Of a DNA stretch of 64,000 nt, positions 26,621-36,567 are shown piece by piece. Source of the stretch: Pedobacter steynii (GTDB lineage Bacteria; Bacteroidota; Bacteroidia; Sphingobacteriales; Sphingobacteriaceae); contig NZ_CP017141.1 in NCBI RefSeq assembly GCF_001721645.1, forward strand, positions 2,108,001-2,172,000, read 5' to 3'. Position numbers and translations under genes: made by a program. Below the pieces are notes generated by a model. That model was not told the origin of the DNA, made no database searches, and saw nothing but the letters and a program-made list of their open reading frames with translations. The first letter of the stretch is position 1. Each line of letters begins with the position of its first letter.

Positions 26621-29107
26621 TTATTTTCCTTTTTTTCTGCCTGTTAATTTCATTGCCTTCTCGTGTCCGTTGTCTGCTGCTTTTTCAAACCAGTACATGG
26701 CGGTATCTTCATTTTCTTCCACACCGTCTCCCATCAAGTAGCAATTGCCAAGGTCAAATTGAGCTACTGCATGTTCTTCTGCAGCGGCTTTGTTGAGCCA
26801 TTCAATTCCTTCCTCTTTATTCATCGTAACCCCTTTGCCGTTCAGCAATAAAGATCCGGTATAATATTGCGCGGATACATTGTCGCTTTGTGCTGCCTCA
26901 TTGAACCAGCGGAATGCTTCTTCATGGTTTTCTTTTACACCCAGACCATTCAGGTAACAACGGCCGGTATGGTACATCGCAACAATATAGTTGTTGTTTG
27001 CGGCCATTTCATAATACTTAAATGCTTCCGCGTTATTGGTTTCCACACCGATTCCATATTCATAACACAGTCCCAACCCTTCGTTAACAACTTCCTGCTC
27101 CAGGGCTTTCTGATAATAACCAAATGCTTTGTCGGCCTGATCAATCTGGTCGTAATCATACATATAATAATCGCCAATTTCAAGATTGGCATTAGGATAT
27201 CCGGACTCTGCAGCCTTTCCAAGCCATAACAGCGCCTGTTCTGAATCCTTGCTGATTAAACCATGCATATAATAATAGCCAAGCTTGTATTGTCCGTAAT
27301 AATAACCAAGATCTGCTGCCTGCTGCATGTAATCAAATGCTTTTTGCGCATCAAATTCTACCCCATACTCATATTCGTAACATAAGCCCAGTTCTACCAT
27401 TGCTTTAGGGCTGCCACCTTCAGCTGCTGTTAAATAGTACTGAATCGCCTTATCCGGATTTTCAGCTACGCCGCTTCCAAAACGATAGCAACGACCAACT
27501 TCAAACTGACAGTTTACATAATCTAATTCTGCTCCTTTAAGGTAATACTGGAAAGCGGCTTCCGGATCAGGGTTTTGGTTATGATAACCATTTTCCAGAT
27601 AAGTTCCGGCAGTATGAATGGCAAATGGATAATCGAGTTCTGCAGCCTGGTTAAACAGGTTGAATGCCTCTTGATAGTCCTGTGTTATTGTACCATCTTC
27701 ATACATGAAACCAAGCTCAGTCATAGAATAAGGAGAGTTTAACTCAACACCCTTTTCGAAATAAGCCTGTGCTTTTTTGTAATCCGGTTCGCCAAGTATT
27801 CCATAGCGATAGAAGCGGGCTGCATTGTTTATGGCTGTAGGGAAGTTCATTTCTGCTGCTTCTTCGTAATAGGAAAGTGCTCTGGCAAGATCGGGACTGT
27901 TGGTTGCTACGATTCCATTCTCGTAAAGATAACCCAGTCTGTTCAGCGCATAAGGTAGTTTCTTTTCTGCTGCTCTTTTTAATAGTATCGCTGCTTCCTG
28001 TTCATTCTTTTCTGAAAGGCTACCTTCAATGAGAATTTCGGCCTTTTCAACCATAGCGTCTACAGATTTATTTCTGATCGCTTCATCGAGGTAGTACATG
28101 CCTTTTTCTACATCCAGGGCCTCTGGAGAATATAGGTAAAGTAAAGCTAAGCGATAAGAAGCAAAGCTGCTGTTGTATAAATGTCCGAGCCTGAACCAGT
28201 AAACGGCTTGCTCCAGAGATGAGGATTGCTCATCGGAAGGAAGAGAATGGTAACCTAAATGGTTGGCCGCTTCTATTGTTCCGCGTTCAAAAGCCTCCTG
28301 CCATAACTGAAAGGCCTGATCTTTTACCGATTCATCTTCCGACTGGCTGAAAATGATGGTTCCCAGTCGGAACATGGCAAAATCTGCATCGTAGTGATCA
28401 ACAAGCTCCTGATAAAGTGATTTTGCTGCATCAATATTGTTGGTATGGTCCAGGTAATTGCCTTCAAATAGCAATACGTTTTTCTTTAATAAGGGATCCC
28501 TGGTCTCTTTCAACTCGGCGATTAATGCAGGCAGTCCTTCAGTTTCTCCTTTATTTAAAGAAATGTGGCCCCTATATAACTTGTTCCATATGGAATCTGA
28601 ACTGTTTAGTAGACGAAGCCCTGTTTCTTCCTCTTTCTCCAGAATTATTCCATAGTAAAGAAGATAACCTTTTACAGCTACTGCTAATTCTACATTGTTT
28701 TCAATGGCTTTATCCAGGTAGCAGGCAATTTTTTCCGCATCTCCGTGTGTTCCTCTGGCTTCACGGTATTGAAAAGCGATTTGAGAATAGGCGAGGGGAT
28801 AATGCGGTGCCAGTCTTTCCAATACGGATATGACTGTTTCCAAATGGAAGTTATAATCGGTTTCATCCAGGTATACGCTGGCTTTGAAATCCAGGCCATC
28901 CATAAAAAGGCGCTCATAAAGGCCAAACACATCCTGACTGTTTTCTGGAAGCAGCTGCACTGCATGGTCAAGAAGAGCGAGCGCCTGATGCCAGGATTCT
29001 GAAATTTTTAAATCGTCTTTTGTAAATTTATTCAGGCTTTGGGTTATCGGAAGCCCGCTATGTTGTGCATGTTGTTGGTAAGTAGTGTAAGTGGTTTTAA
29101 GGCTCAT
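26621..29107 (-). CDS. Large Sel1/TPR-repeat protein, first gene of HSP90 operon
   Basis: An 828-residue cytoplasmic protein without signal peptide. From about residue 280 to the end it is a run of Sel1-like repeats of about 36 residues, with the pattern A-x-x-x-L-G-x-x-Y-x-x-G-x-G-V-x-x-N-x-x-x-A-x-x-x-Y-x-x-A-A (for example LGLCYEYGIGVETNNAEAF). The first 280 residues have TPR-like helices, among them NIDAAKSLYQELVDHYDADFAMFRLG. Such solenoids bind peptides or proteins and often act as adaptors for chaperones or signalling. It leads an operon with HSP90 one base downstream. No enzyme domain was seen. It is a plausible client-recruiting or sensor scaffold for the HSP90 protein. Confidence 0.85.
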   Translation of the reverse strand: MSLKTTYTTYQQHAQHSGLPITQSLNKFTKDDLKISESWHQALALLDHAVQLLPENSQDVFGLYERLFMDGLDFKASVYLDETDYNFHLETVISVLERLAPHYPLAYSQIAFQYREARGTHGDAEKIACYLDKAIENNVELAVAVKGYLLYYGIILEKEEETGLRLLNSSDSIWNKLYRGHISLNKGETEGLPALIAELKETRDPLLKKNVLLFEGNYLDHTNNIDAAKSLYQELVDHYDADFAMFRLGTIIFSQSEDESVKDQAFQLWQEAFERGTIEAANHLGYHSLPSDEQSSSLEQAVYWFRLGHLYNSSFASYRLALLYLYSPEALDVEKGMYYLDEAIRNKSVDAMVEKAEILIEGSLSEKNEQEAAILLKRAAEKKLPYALNRLGYLYENGIVATNSPDLARALSYYEEAAEMNFPTAINNAARFYRYGILGEPDYKKAQAYFEKGVELNSPYSMTELGFMYEDGTITQDYQEAFNLFNQAAELDYPFAIHTAGTYLENGYHNQNPDPEAAFQYYLKGAELDYVNCQFEVGRCYRFGSGVAENPDKAIQYYLTAAEGGSPKAMVELGLCYEYEYGVEFDAQKAFDYMQQAADLGYYYGQYKLGYYYMHGLISKDSEQALLWLGKAAESGYPNANLEIGDYYMYDYDQIDQADKAFGYYQKALEQEVVNEGLGLCYEYGIGVETNNAEAFKYYEMAANNNYIVAMYHTGRCYLNGLGVKENHEEAFRWFNEAAQSDNVSAQYYTGSLLLNGKGVTMNKEEGIEWLNKAAAEEHAVAQFDLGNCYLMGDGVEENEDTAMYWFEKAADNGHEKAMKLTGRKKGK

Positions 29108-29696
29108 TCTCTTATATGATTACGATGAAAACAATATTTATACTGAATTGCTTCTTTGTGTTACAAAACGGATAAACATTAAAGGATATTTCCCTTAGGA
29201 AGATAAAAGTTCTTTATCCTTTTTTGTGGATCCTGACAAAAGGTTATCTGAGCAACAATTAGTCCATTATAGAATAATAATAAATCTTATTCGATAATAT
29301 TTAAAAAACCGAAAACATTTTTTTTGATTAAACAACCTGAGAATTGAGTAATCCGTTCAGGCTTAGAGGGATATAGGAGAGAAAACTGTAAACGAGTTGA
29401 TGGAGTAAAAAATAGAAATATGACGATAACAATTGCTGGATTGGAAAGGGAATTGAAATCGTTACAGAAAAAGATACATTCAGGTTGCTGGCTTCCTGAT
29501 AGCGTATGTGCTGACCATTATTTAGGTTATTATAAATTTTTCCTGCAAAAAAAAACGCTAAGTACTTGTGTATTAATTACACTATGTCTATATTGTATAT
29601 CAGATACCTTAAAACTAACCAAATTACTTCTTAAACCCCAAGGCTATGTAATAAAAACTAACTAACCCCAATTTTCTCATCCTAACCAAATATCTT
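29108..29696. other. 589-base intergenic region between divergent operons
   Basis: This AT-rich gap separates the minus-strand Sel1-HSP90 operon from the plus-strand SusC gene and must hold both promoters. I found no clear TTTG-N19-TAnnTTTG match for either. A short inverted repeat AAAGGATA (29181-29188) / TATCCTTT (29215-29222) is present. An 81-codon frame at 29420-29665 has no recognisable protein features and is judged not real. Confidence 0.5.
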
Positions 29697-32600
29697 ATGT
29701 TAAAAATCAACCCAAATCTCAAAAGGAGGTCTCTCCTTTTGCTGGCCTGTCTATTCATTTATTTTGGAGTCAGCGCCCAAGTTAAAATCACTGGAAAAGT
29801 GACCAGCAGTGATGACAAACTACCCATTATCGGAGCTTCAGTAAAAGTCAGGAACACCAAGGTCGGGACCACTACCGATGCAAACGGTAGCTTCTCAATC
29901 CTGGCAAAACCGAATGATGTACTTTCCATTTCTTTTGTAGGGTATGGAACCAAAGACATTACGGTGGGCACACAAACCACAATAGAGGCAGTGCTCCAGC
30001 CGGACGCCAACAGCTTAAGCGAAATTGTGGTAACCGGTTATACCAGTCAGCGGAAAAAAGATTTAACAGGATCCGTTGCTGTGGTGAACATTACCCAGCT
30101 CAAATCGCAACCCGCAGCAAGTGCTGTAGAAGCACTGCAGGGTAAAGCCCCGGGGGTGCAGATTGTAAATGATGGAGCACCGGGATCTACCCCACAGATC
30201 CGGGTCCGTGGGGTAACTACCATTAATAATAATGACCCTCTCTATGTAATCGATGGCGTTCCTTATGAAGGCAAGCTAAGCTGGTTCAATCAAAACGATA
30301 TTGAAAGTATGCAGGTGCTGAAAGACGCTTCTTCTGCTTCCATTTACGGAGCGAGGGCAAACAACGGCGTGGTGATCATTACGACTAAAAAAGGGACACT
30401 CGGCGCACCGAAAATTACTTTTGATACTTATTATGGAACCCAGCGGCCAAGAAAGGGAACCTTTCCAAAAATGTTGAACCCCATGCAATATGCTGAGTAT
30501 CTTTTTTCAGCCTATAAAAATGCAAATGAAGTGCCGGCAACGGGAGATAATTATGGAAACGGGGCTACTCCAACACTGCCGGATTATCTTGTAGCGGGAA
30601 AGGTGGCAGGACAAAAAATTACTGCTGCGGATGCAGATCCTTCTAAATATAATTACAGTCGTGATCCCGGAACTTTTTATCAGATCACAAGGGCTAATAA
30701 AGAGGGAACACAGTGGTTTGACGAAATTACCAGGAATGCACCGGTGCAAAATTATCAGCTCAGCGCCTCAGGAGGTGGAGAAAATGCAACCTATAGCTTT
30801 GCGGTAGGTCACCTGAATCAAAAAGGAACAATTGAATATACTGGCTTCAAGAGATATAATGCCAGGGCAAATACTACCTTTACTGCGCTGGATAAGAAAC
30901 TTCGATTCGGAGAAAATATGCAGTACAGTTATTCTGAAGGTTTTGGCTTTGGAGTGAATCCAAATGTTTCCGGCGAGTATCAGGATGAAGGGAGTGCCAT
31001 TAGCTGGGCATACCGGATGAATACCATTATTCCTGTTTATGATATCAAAGGTAATTTTGCGGGTAGCCGTGGAAGTCAGCTGGGCAATTCGGAGAATCCT
31101 TTGGCTTTTCTTTTCCGTGCAAAAGACAATTTAAATAAAAGCAATTTCTTCTTTGGGAATGTTTTCGGAGAGCTGGACGTTGTAGATGGCCTTACTGCCA
31201 GAACAAGCTTCGGGATGCGTTATGAAAATTTTAACGGTGTGAGCATGCGCTATCCCAATCTGGAATTCTCTGAAGGTAATAATTCCAATAACCTGAATGA
31301 ATATCAGGGCTATAATACTGAATGGACCTGGACAAATACACTGACCTATAGTAAAGTTTTTGCGGACAAACACCGCTTAAACCTCCTGGCAGGTACAGAG
31401 GCCATCCGTTCCAATACACGACGTCTGGATGCCGGAAGAAATGAATTCTTTCTTTTAGGGGATCCCAACTACTATTACCTTGGCGGAGGCTCTAAAAACA
31501 TCAGCAATATGAGTATCGGTACGGTAGGATCCCTATTCTCCCTTTTTGGGCGTGCTGATTATTCTTATGATGACCGTTACCTGGCCAGTGTGACCATTCG
31601 CCGTGACGGTTCTTCTAACTTCGGACCTGAAAATAAATATGGTAATTTCCCGGCAGCAAGTGTGGCCTGGAGGATGTCTGAAGAGAGCTTCATCAAAGAT
31701 AAGGTGAAGTGGATTCAGGATCTGAAAATTCGTGTAGGTTATGGAGAAACGGGAAATCAAAGAATTCCAGGTTTTCAATACCTCAACAGGTTCCAGTCTT
31801 CGATTATCAATTCTGCCTATAGTTTTGACGGAAATAATAACGTTACCCCAGGTTTATGGCAGAACAATTATCAAAACCCGTCCATTAAATGGGAGTCTTT
31901 AAGCTCCATTAATGTGGGTCTGGATTTCAGCTTGTTTAATTCGAGCATTGATGGTTCATTTGACTGGTATAATAAAAAAACCAGCGATATGCTGTATCCC
32001 ATTCCTTTGCCTTCTACAGGAGTAGGTCTTGGCGCATCACCTTTCGTAAATGTGGGTGATATGAGCAATAAAGGGGTGGAGCTGACATTGGTTTATCACT
32101 ATGGAAAAAGTGAAGACAAAGCCTTCAAATTTGATGTTGGCGTTAACTTCTCGAAAAACGTGAACAAAGTTGTGAAGCTTGCTCCGGGAATTACCCAGCA
32201 GCCATATGGCACATTCCGTACTTTGCAGACAAGCATCCTACAGGAAGGTAAACCTTTTGGCTCTTTCTATGGATATGACATTCTGGGCATTTATCAGAAT
32301 GCGGAAGAGATCAACCAGAGTGCTTCTTATACCGGAGCCAGGGTTGGCGGTTTTAAATTCAGAGATGTGAATGGCGATAATAAGATCGATCCCGGAGACC
32401 GCACAATCATTGGAAATCCCAATCCTGATTTTCTATACTCTCTGAATTTCAATGCTTCTTATAAAAACTTTGATATTTCCATGTTTTTTAATGGGGTACA
32501 AGGGATAGATCTCTATGAGGCAACCCGGTATTTTACAGATTTCTCTACTTTTAACGGAGCTAAGAGTACCAGGCTTCTGGATGCATGGAGCCCAACAAAT

Positions 32601-32930
32601 ACGGGTAGTAAAACCCCTTCGGCAAATATCCGGGCCTCGGATCTGGAGTATGCATCTTCCAGTTATTATGTTCAGGATGGAAGTTTCTTACGTATGAAAA
32701 ACCTGCAGATTGGTTATTCTCTTCCGACGGAAAAGGTTTTCGGTCCGAAATGGGGGGTCAGTAAGCTAAGGATTTATGCAAGTACCACCAATCTTTTTAC
32801 GCTGACCAATTACACCGGACTGGATCCTGAAGTGAGCCAGGAAACAGAGACGTTCTCTGCCCTTGGGGTAGACCGCGGGATTTATCCAAGTCCGCGTCAG
32901 TTTCTATTAGGTTTAAGTGTAGGTTTTTAA
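29697..32930 (+). CDS. SusC/RagA-family TonB-dependent transporter (second locus)
   Basis: A 1077-residue outer-membrane transporter with signal peptide (about 1-27, cleaved near VSAQ), carboxypeptidase-regulatory-like domain (about 28-110), the SusC signature EIVVTGYTSQRKKDLTGSV, plug domain with IYGARANNGVVIITTKKG, and a C-terminal barrel. No STN domain and no FecR or sigma gene nearby, so it is not tied to cell-surface signalling in cis. SusD follows after 17 bases. No hydrolase with a telling specificity is in the operon, so the substrate is open. Confidence 0.95.
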   Translation: MLKINPNLKRRSLLLLACLFIYFGVSAQVKITGKVTSSDDKLPIIGASVKVRNTKVGTTTDANGSFSILAKPNDVLSISFVGYGTKDITVGTQTTIEAVLQPDANSLSEIVVTGYTSQRKKDLTGSVAVVNITQLKSQPAASAVEALQGKAPGVQIVNDGAPGSTPQIRVRGVTTINNNDPLYVIDGVPYEGKLSWFNQNDIESMQVLKDASSASIYGARANNGVVIITTKKGTLGAPKITFDTYYGTQRPRKGTFPKMLNPMQYAEYLFSAYKNANEVPATGDNYGNGATPTLPDYLVAGKVAGQKITAADADPSKYNYSRDPGTFYQITRANKEGTQWFDEITRNAPVQNYQLSASGGGENATYSFAVGHLNQKGTIEYTGFKRYNARANTTFTALDKKLRFGENMQYSYSEGFGFGVNPNVSGEYQDEGSAISWAYRMNTIIPVYDIKGNFAGSRGSQLGNSENPLAFLFRAKDNLNKSNFFFGNVFGELDVVDGLTARTSFGMRYENFNGVSMRYPNLEFSEGNNSNNLNEYQGYNTEWTWTNTLTYSKVFADKHRLNLLAGTEAIRSNTRRLDAGRNEFFLLGDPNYYYLGGGSKNISNMSIGTVGSLFSLFGRADYSYDDRYLASVTIRRDGSSNFGPENKYGNFPAASVAWRMSEESFIKDKVKWIQDLKIRVGYGETGNQRIPGFQYLNRFQSSIINSAYSFDGNNNVTPGLWQNNYQNPSIKWESLSSINVGLDFSLFNSSIDGSFDWYNKKTSDMLYPIPLPSTGVGLGASPFVNVGDMSNKGVELTLVYHYGKSEDKAFKFDVGVNFSKNVNKVVKLAPGITQQPYGTFRTLQTSILQEGKPFGSFYGYDILGIYQNAEEINQSASYTGARVGGFKFRDVNGDNKIDPGDRTIIGNPNPDFLYSLNFNASYKNFDISMFFNGVQGIDLYEATRYFTDFSTFNGAKSTRLLDAWSPTNTGSKTPSANIRASDLEYASSSYYVQDGSFLRMKNLQIGYSLPTEKVFGPKWGVSKLRIYASTTNLFTLTNYTGLDPEVSQETETFSALGVDRGIYPSPRQFLLGLSVGF

Positions 32931-32947
32931 CGATTAAAAAAGAAGAC

Positions 32948-34660
32948 ATGAAAAAGATTAATTATATCATATTCAGCCTGTTTCTGATTACGGTAATGGG
33001 CTGTAGTAAATCCTTTCTAGAAAAGAATCCCCAGGGAGAATTAACCGGAGAACAATCTACCTCCCAGGAGGGAGTAGAAGCGTTTTTAACGGGAGCCTAT
33101 TCTCTTTTAAATGGAAATGTGAACGGTACTTTTGGCAACTACGGAGCTGCACCAAGTCAGTGGCTTTTAGGAGAGGTAACCTCCGATAATGCACATAAAG
33201 GAAGTGATAACGGAGATCAGCCCAATATGAATTTATTGGAAAGGCATTCGCCAACGAGCACCAATGACAACCTGGAAAATGTATGGGCACGTTGCTTTGA
33301 AGGAATTTTGCGTTGTAATAACACCTTGAAATTTTTAAGCCTTGTACAAAGCGGAGACAAGAAATTTCCGGATGCAAGGGCAAAGGAAATTCAGGCCGAG
33401 GCAAGAGTGCTGCGCGCACATTACTATTTCTTCCTGGTCAGAATTTTTAAAAATGTACCACTGATCACTGAGACAACAACCGAAACGGCCGTAGACAATA
33501 CGCCTGATGTTTATCCGGCTATTATAAATGACCTGAAATATGGAGTGGATAACCTGGCTCCTGTAAATGCGACCAATGCGATTACCAGGATAAACAAGGT
33601 GGTTGCACAGGCCTATTTAGGAAAGGTTTATTTGTATCAAAAGAAATATCAGGATGCATTGCCTTTACTGAACGCAGTGATTGCCTCCAGGCCGGATCTG
33701 GAAACTTTACCCTACACAAATAACTTTGATATCACTAAAGAGAATGGCCCTGAAGCGATCTTTGCTGTTCAACATTCTGTTGGTGCAGATGGTACCGGTG
33801 GTGATAACGGGAATGTCGGGGATATTCTGAATTTCCCTTATGGCAATGGTTTACCCATTACCTGTTGCGGTTTCTTTCAGCCTTCTATCGATTTGGCTAA
33901 TGCTTTTAAAGTAGATGCAGCGGGTTTACCTTATCCGGATCAAACCTACAGGGTGAATCCTTATAAATCTGATTTTGGCCTTACTGATGCGGAGAAAAAA
34001 GCCTATCAGCTGGATAAAACACTGAGAGTTGATCCAAGGATGGATTATACTATGGGAAGAAGAGGGGTTCCTTTTCATGATTGGGGAGTGATGCAGGGTG
34101 ATTCCTGGATTCGTGAACCTTCAAACGGAGGGCCTTTTGTAGCCTATAAAAATGTAATTGATGCTTCGCAGGTTTCCAGCGGAACGGGACCTGGAAATAC
34201 GAATGTTACCGGTCTGAATGTGAACATCATCCGCCTGGCAGATGTGTACCTTATGGCCGCAGAATGTGAAGTGGAAGCCGGAAGTTTGCCGAATGCATTG
34301 ACGCTGGTAAATAAGGTGCGTGCCAGAGCTGCCAAGCTGCCAGTTAAACAGGTAGAGGGAGCGGCTGTAGCCGCTTACAAGGTTAGTCCTTACCCTTCGT
34401 TTCCGGATCAGGGTTATGCGCGGAAAGCAGTGCGTACAGAGCGTAGGGTAGAGCTTGCGCTGGAAGGTCATCGTTTTTATGACCTGGTAAGATGGGGCAT
34501 TGCTAAAACAACCCTGGATAGCTATTTCCAATTTGAAGGCGGTTATTTTCCTTACCTGAAAACAGTGGTGATGGAAGACCGGGATGAATATTTCCCAATC
34601 CCACAAAATCAGATTGATCGTAGTCAGGGGATCCTGAAACAAAACCCGGGATACAACTAA
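32948..34660 (+). CDS. SusD/RagB-family lipoprotein (second locus)
   Basis: A 570-residue surface lipoprotein (lipobox VMGC, Cys19) with the usual N-terminal CSKSFLEKNPQG motif. The central ARVLRAHYYFFLVRIFKNVP stretch and the C-terminal RRVELALEGHRFYDLVRWG signature are both typical of RagB/SusD. It is the lid and substrate-binding partner of the SusC encoded just upstream. A terminator follows at 34698, so this two-gene pair seems to be a complete unit. Confidence 0.95.
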   Translation: MKKINYIIFSLFLITVMGCSKSFLEKNPQGELTGEQSTSQEGVEAFLTGAYSLLNGNVNGTFGNYGAAPSQWLLGEVTSDNAHKGSDNGDQPNMNLLERHSPTSTNDNLENVWARCFEGILRCNNTLKFLSLVQSGDKKFPDARAKEIQAEARVLRAHYYFFLVRIFKNVPLITETTTETAVDNTPDVYPAIINDLKYGVDNLAPVNATNAITRINKVVAQAYLGKVYLYQKKYQDALPLLNAVIASRPDLETLPYTNNFDITKENGPEAIFAVQHSVGADGTGGDNGNVGDILNFPYGNGLPITCCGFFQPSIDLANAFKVDAAGLPYPDQTYRVNPYKSDFGLTDAEKKAYQLDKTLRVDPRMDYTMGRRGVPFHDWGVMQGDSWIREPSNGGPFVAYKNVIDASQVSSGTGPGNTNVTGLNVNIIRLADVYLMAAECEVEAGSLPNALTLVNKVRARAAKLPVKQVEGAAVAAYKVSPYPSFPDQGYARKAVRTERRVELALEGHRFYDLVRWGIAKTTLDSYFQFEGGYFPYLKTVVMEDRDEYFPIPQNQIDRSQGILKQNPGYN

Positions 34661-34697
34661 ATCCGGAGTACAGTTAATTTAAAAATATCATATGGAG

Positions 34698-34723
34698 AAA
34701 GGGCCTTTAAGGCCCTTTTTTTT
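34698..34723 (+). terminator. Terminator after second SusCD pair
   Basis: AAAGGGCC (34698-34705) pairs with GGCCCTTT (34711-34718) over TTTAA and runs into a T-tract to 34723. It separates SusCD from the alpha/beta hydrolase gene and rules out the upstream in-frame ATG at 34692 as a start for that gene. Confidence 0.85.
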
Positions 34724-34762
34724 ATGGACTTTAGAAATCCCTGAAAGGAAATCAAATTATGT

Positions 34763-34770
34763 TAACTTTG
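34763..34770 (+). promoter_or_regulatory. Probable -7 box for the alpha/beta hydrolase gene
   Basis: TAACTTTG matches the Bacteroidota TAnnTTTG box and lies 44 bases before the ATG at 34815. No good -33 TTTG is found 19 bases upstream, so strength is uncertain. It supports separate transcription after the terminator. Confidence 0.45.
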
Positions 34771-34814
34771 GTCAGGAAGCAACCCTAATAACCGATAACT
34801 ACGATAACCATTAC

Positions 34815-36131
34815 ATGAAAAAAGCTATTTTATTATTTTTTGTCCTGTTCCTCAGTATAACAGGTTTTTCGCAAAGCGTATTGTCCTTGTTTAACCGTTC
34901 AGACGACTTTTTTAAACTGATGGAGCAGGAGAAGTTCAGTGATGCCCATGCGTTTTTTGATGAAAGCGTCCATTCGAAAATTACACCGGATAACCTGGGG
35001 ACGATCTGGAAAAGCCTGAGTACAAACTTTGGAAAAGTCGTAAGTACGGATGTCCTTCAAAGTAAAACGGAAGGAGATTTTTTTGCAGTTTCTGTAGATG
35101 TGAAATTCGAAAAAGAAACCCAGGGCTTTTTGCTGGTCTTCAATAAAAGTGAAAAAATAGTGGGCTTGTTTCCCAGACAAAAATCTAACCAGCAAGCCTA
35201 CGTTGTTCCGGCATATGCGGATACTGCAGCCTATAGAGAAGAGGAGATTTATGTTAAAACCCCGGGACATAACCTGGTTGGTTTATTGACCACTCCGGTT
35301 AAGGGCTCCAATTTTCCGATTGTTATTTTTCTGCATGGTTCAGGGCCAAGTGATATGGATGAAACCGTAGGACCAAATAAACCCTTTAAAGATTTGGCAG
35401 CAGGCCTGGCCACCAAGGGCATTGCCAGCATCAGGTATGTGAAAAGGACACTTGCATATGCAGGTGAATTTAGTAAGGCATTCACGGTTAAGGAAGAGGT
35501 GATGGATGATGCACTGGCAGCAATTGCATTGGTGAAGCAAATTCCGGAAGCCGACAAAAAGAAAATTTATTTATTCGGACATAGCATGGGTGGTATGCTG
35601 GCCCCAAAACTGGCTACATTGGCACCGGATGTACATGGGATTATCCTGGCAGCAGCCCCGGCGAGAAAATTAACTGATCTGATTGATGAACAAAATAAAT
35701 ATTCTGCCGCTCAGGTAAAAGATACCACGGGTGCGGTGAAGAAACAACTGGAAGAGGCGCTGAAAGAAACGGCAAAAACCAGAATTACCAAATTGGGTAC
35801 GGTGAAGCCGGATTCTATACTGTTAGGTCTGCCTGCGTCTTATTGGGTTGATTTAAATCTTTATGATCAGGTAGGAACAGCGAAAAAGCTGACCAAACAA
35901 CGAATTATGGTGGTTCAGGGAGGATTTGATTTTCAGGTGTCCCAACAGGATTACCAGCTTTGGAATGAGGCTTTAGGGAAAAAGAAAAATGCAAGCTTCA
36001 AGCTGTATCCCGATCTGAACCATTTGTTAAGTCCTCAAAAGGAAAAGGGAAATATGTCCCAGTATGGAATACCTGTTAGTGTTTCTGAGTCACTCGTTAA
36101 CGACCTGTCCACCTGGATAAAAGCTAAGTAA
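34815..36131 (+). CDS. Secreted alpha/beta hydrolase with DUF3887-like N-terminal domain
   Basis: A 438-residue exported enzyme. The start at 34815 gives a clean signal peptide (MKKAILLFFVLFLSITGFSQ); an upstream in-frame ATG at 34692 lies in a terminator and is rejected. Residues about 25-115 resemble DUF3887, a small domain fused to hydrolases. The hydrolase domain follows, with oxyanion region IVIFLHGSGPSD, nucleophile elbow GHSMGG, and a likely catalytic His in PDLNHLLSP near the end. This matches serine esterases and dipeptidyl-peptidase-like hydrolases; the substrate is unknown. It follows a SusCD pair but has its own promoter, so a link to that uptake system is only possible. Confidence 0.88.
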   Translation: MKKAILLFFVLFLSITGFSQSVLSLFNRSDDFFKLMEQEKFSDAHAFFDESVHSKITPDNLGTIWKSLSTNFGKVVSTDVLQSKTEGDFFAVSVDVKFEKETQGFLLVFNKSEKIVGLFPRQKSNQQAYVVPAYADTAAYREEEIYVKTPGHNLVGLLTTPVKGSNFPIVIFLHGSGPSDMDETVGPNKPFKDLAAGLATKGIASIRYVKRTLAYAGEFSKAFTVKEEVMDDALAAIALVKQIPEADKKKIYLFGHSMGGMLAPKLATLAPDVHGIILAAAPARKLTDLIDEQNKYSAAQVKDTTGAVKKQLEEALKETAKTRITKLGTVKPDSILLGLPASYWVDLNLYDQVGTAKKLTKQRIMVVQGGFDFQVSQQDYQLWNEALGKKKNASFKLYPDLNHLLSPQKEKGNMSQYGIPVSVSESLVNDLSTWIKAK

Positions 36132-36137
36132 ATCTGT

Positions 36138-36179
36138 AGCCGGATAACCTGATCTTCTGATGAGCAGGTTATCCAGGCT
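36138..36179. terminator. Hairpin between convergent hydrolase and unknown gene
   Basis: AGCCGGATAACCTG (36138-36151) pairs with CAGGTTATCCAGGCT (36165-36179) with one bulge. It lies between two convergent stops, as expected for a terminator, though a long T-run is missing. Confidence 0.55.
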
Positions 36180-36191
36180 GATTTCAGTGTG

Positions 36192-36551
36192 TTATTTGTT
36201 TCTTATGGCCAGGATATGTTTATGCCATTTCTTCATTATTTTTCGACCTGCAATTTCCGCTTTTTCCACATTTTTAGGTCCTGTACCGGAATGGTTAAAT
36301 ACCACATCAGCCAGGGCGTCCATAAAAGGTTCATGTAATGGAAACTCCTCTTCGATACTGGAATAGTTTTCTGTAATGTCGTTCAGGAAGAAAAGTGTGG
36401 CCCAACGCTCATTTCCGTCCGGCCGACTGTAATAAAAGGGGAAAGATACTTTATTGATGAAGTTTTGAATAATAGTTTCAGGATTAACCTGAAATAAATC
36501 GCAAAGGATAGTAAAGTCTTGAGGCAGACTAACTTTTAAATTAATGTCCAT
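36192..36551 (-). CDS. Small protein with C-x6-P-x3-[IL]Q-x-F module, unknown
   Basis: A 119-residue protein. The open frame runs far upstream, but the start at 36551 is preferred because it lies just past the preceding stop (16-base gap) and avoids overlap with that gene. Residues 7-38 hold a module also found twice in the neighbouring 247-residue protein: here SLPQDFTILCDLFQVNPETI followed by IQNFINKVSFP. No signal peptide, membrane segment or catalytic motif is seen. It is the last gene of a three-gene operon headed by a probable DNA-binding protein. I do not recognise the family. Confidence 0.65.
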   Translation of the reverse strand: MDINLKVSLPQDFTILCDLFQVNPETIIQNFINKVSFPFYYSRPDGNERWATLFFLNDITENYSSIEEEFPLHEPFMDALADVVFNHSGTGPKNVEKAEIAGRKIMKKWHKHILAIRNK

Positions 36552-36567
36552 AATTTTCAATCTGTTT

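Noticed and set aside
29420..29665. 81-codon open frame upstream of the second susC
   Set aside because: No ribosome binding site, no domain or signal peptide, odd composition with many Cys, Leu and Lys, and it lies where the promoters of two divergent operons must be.
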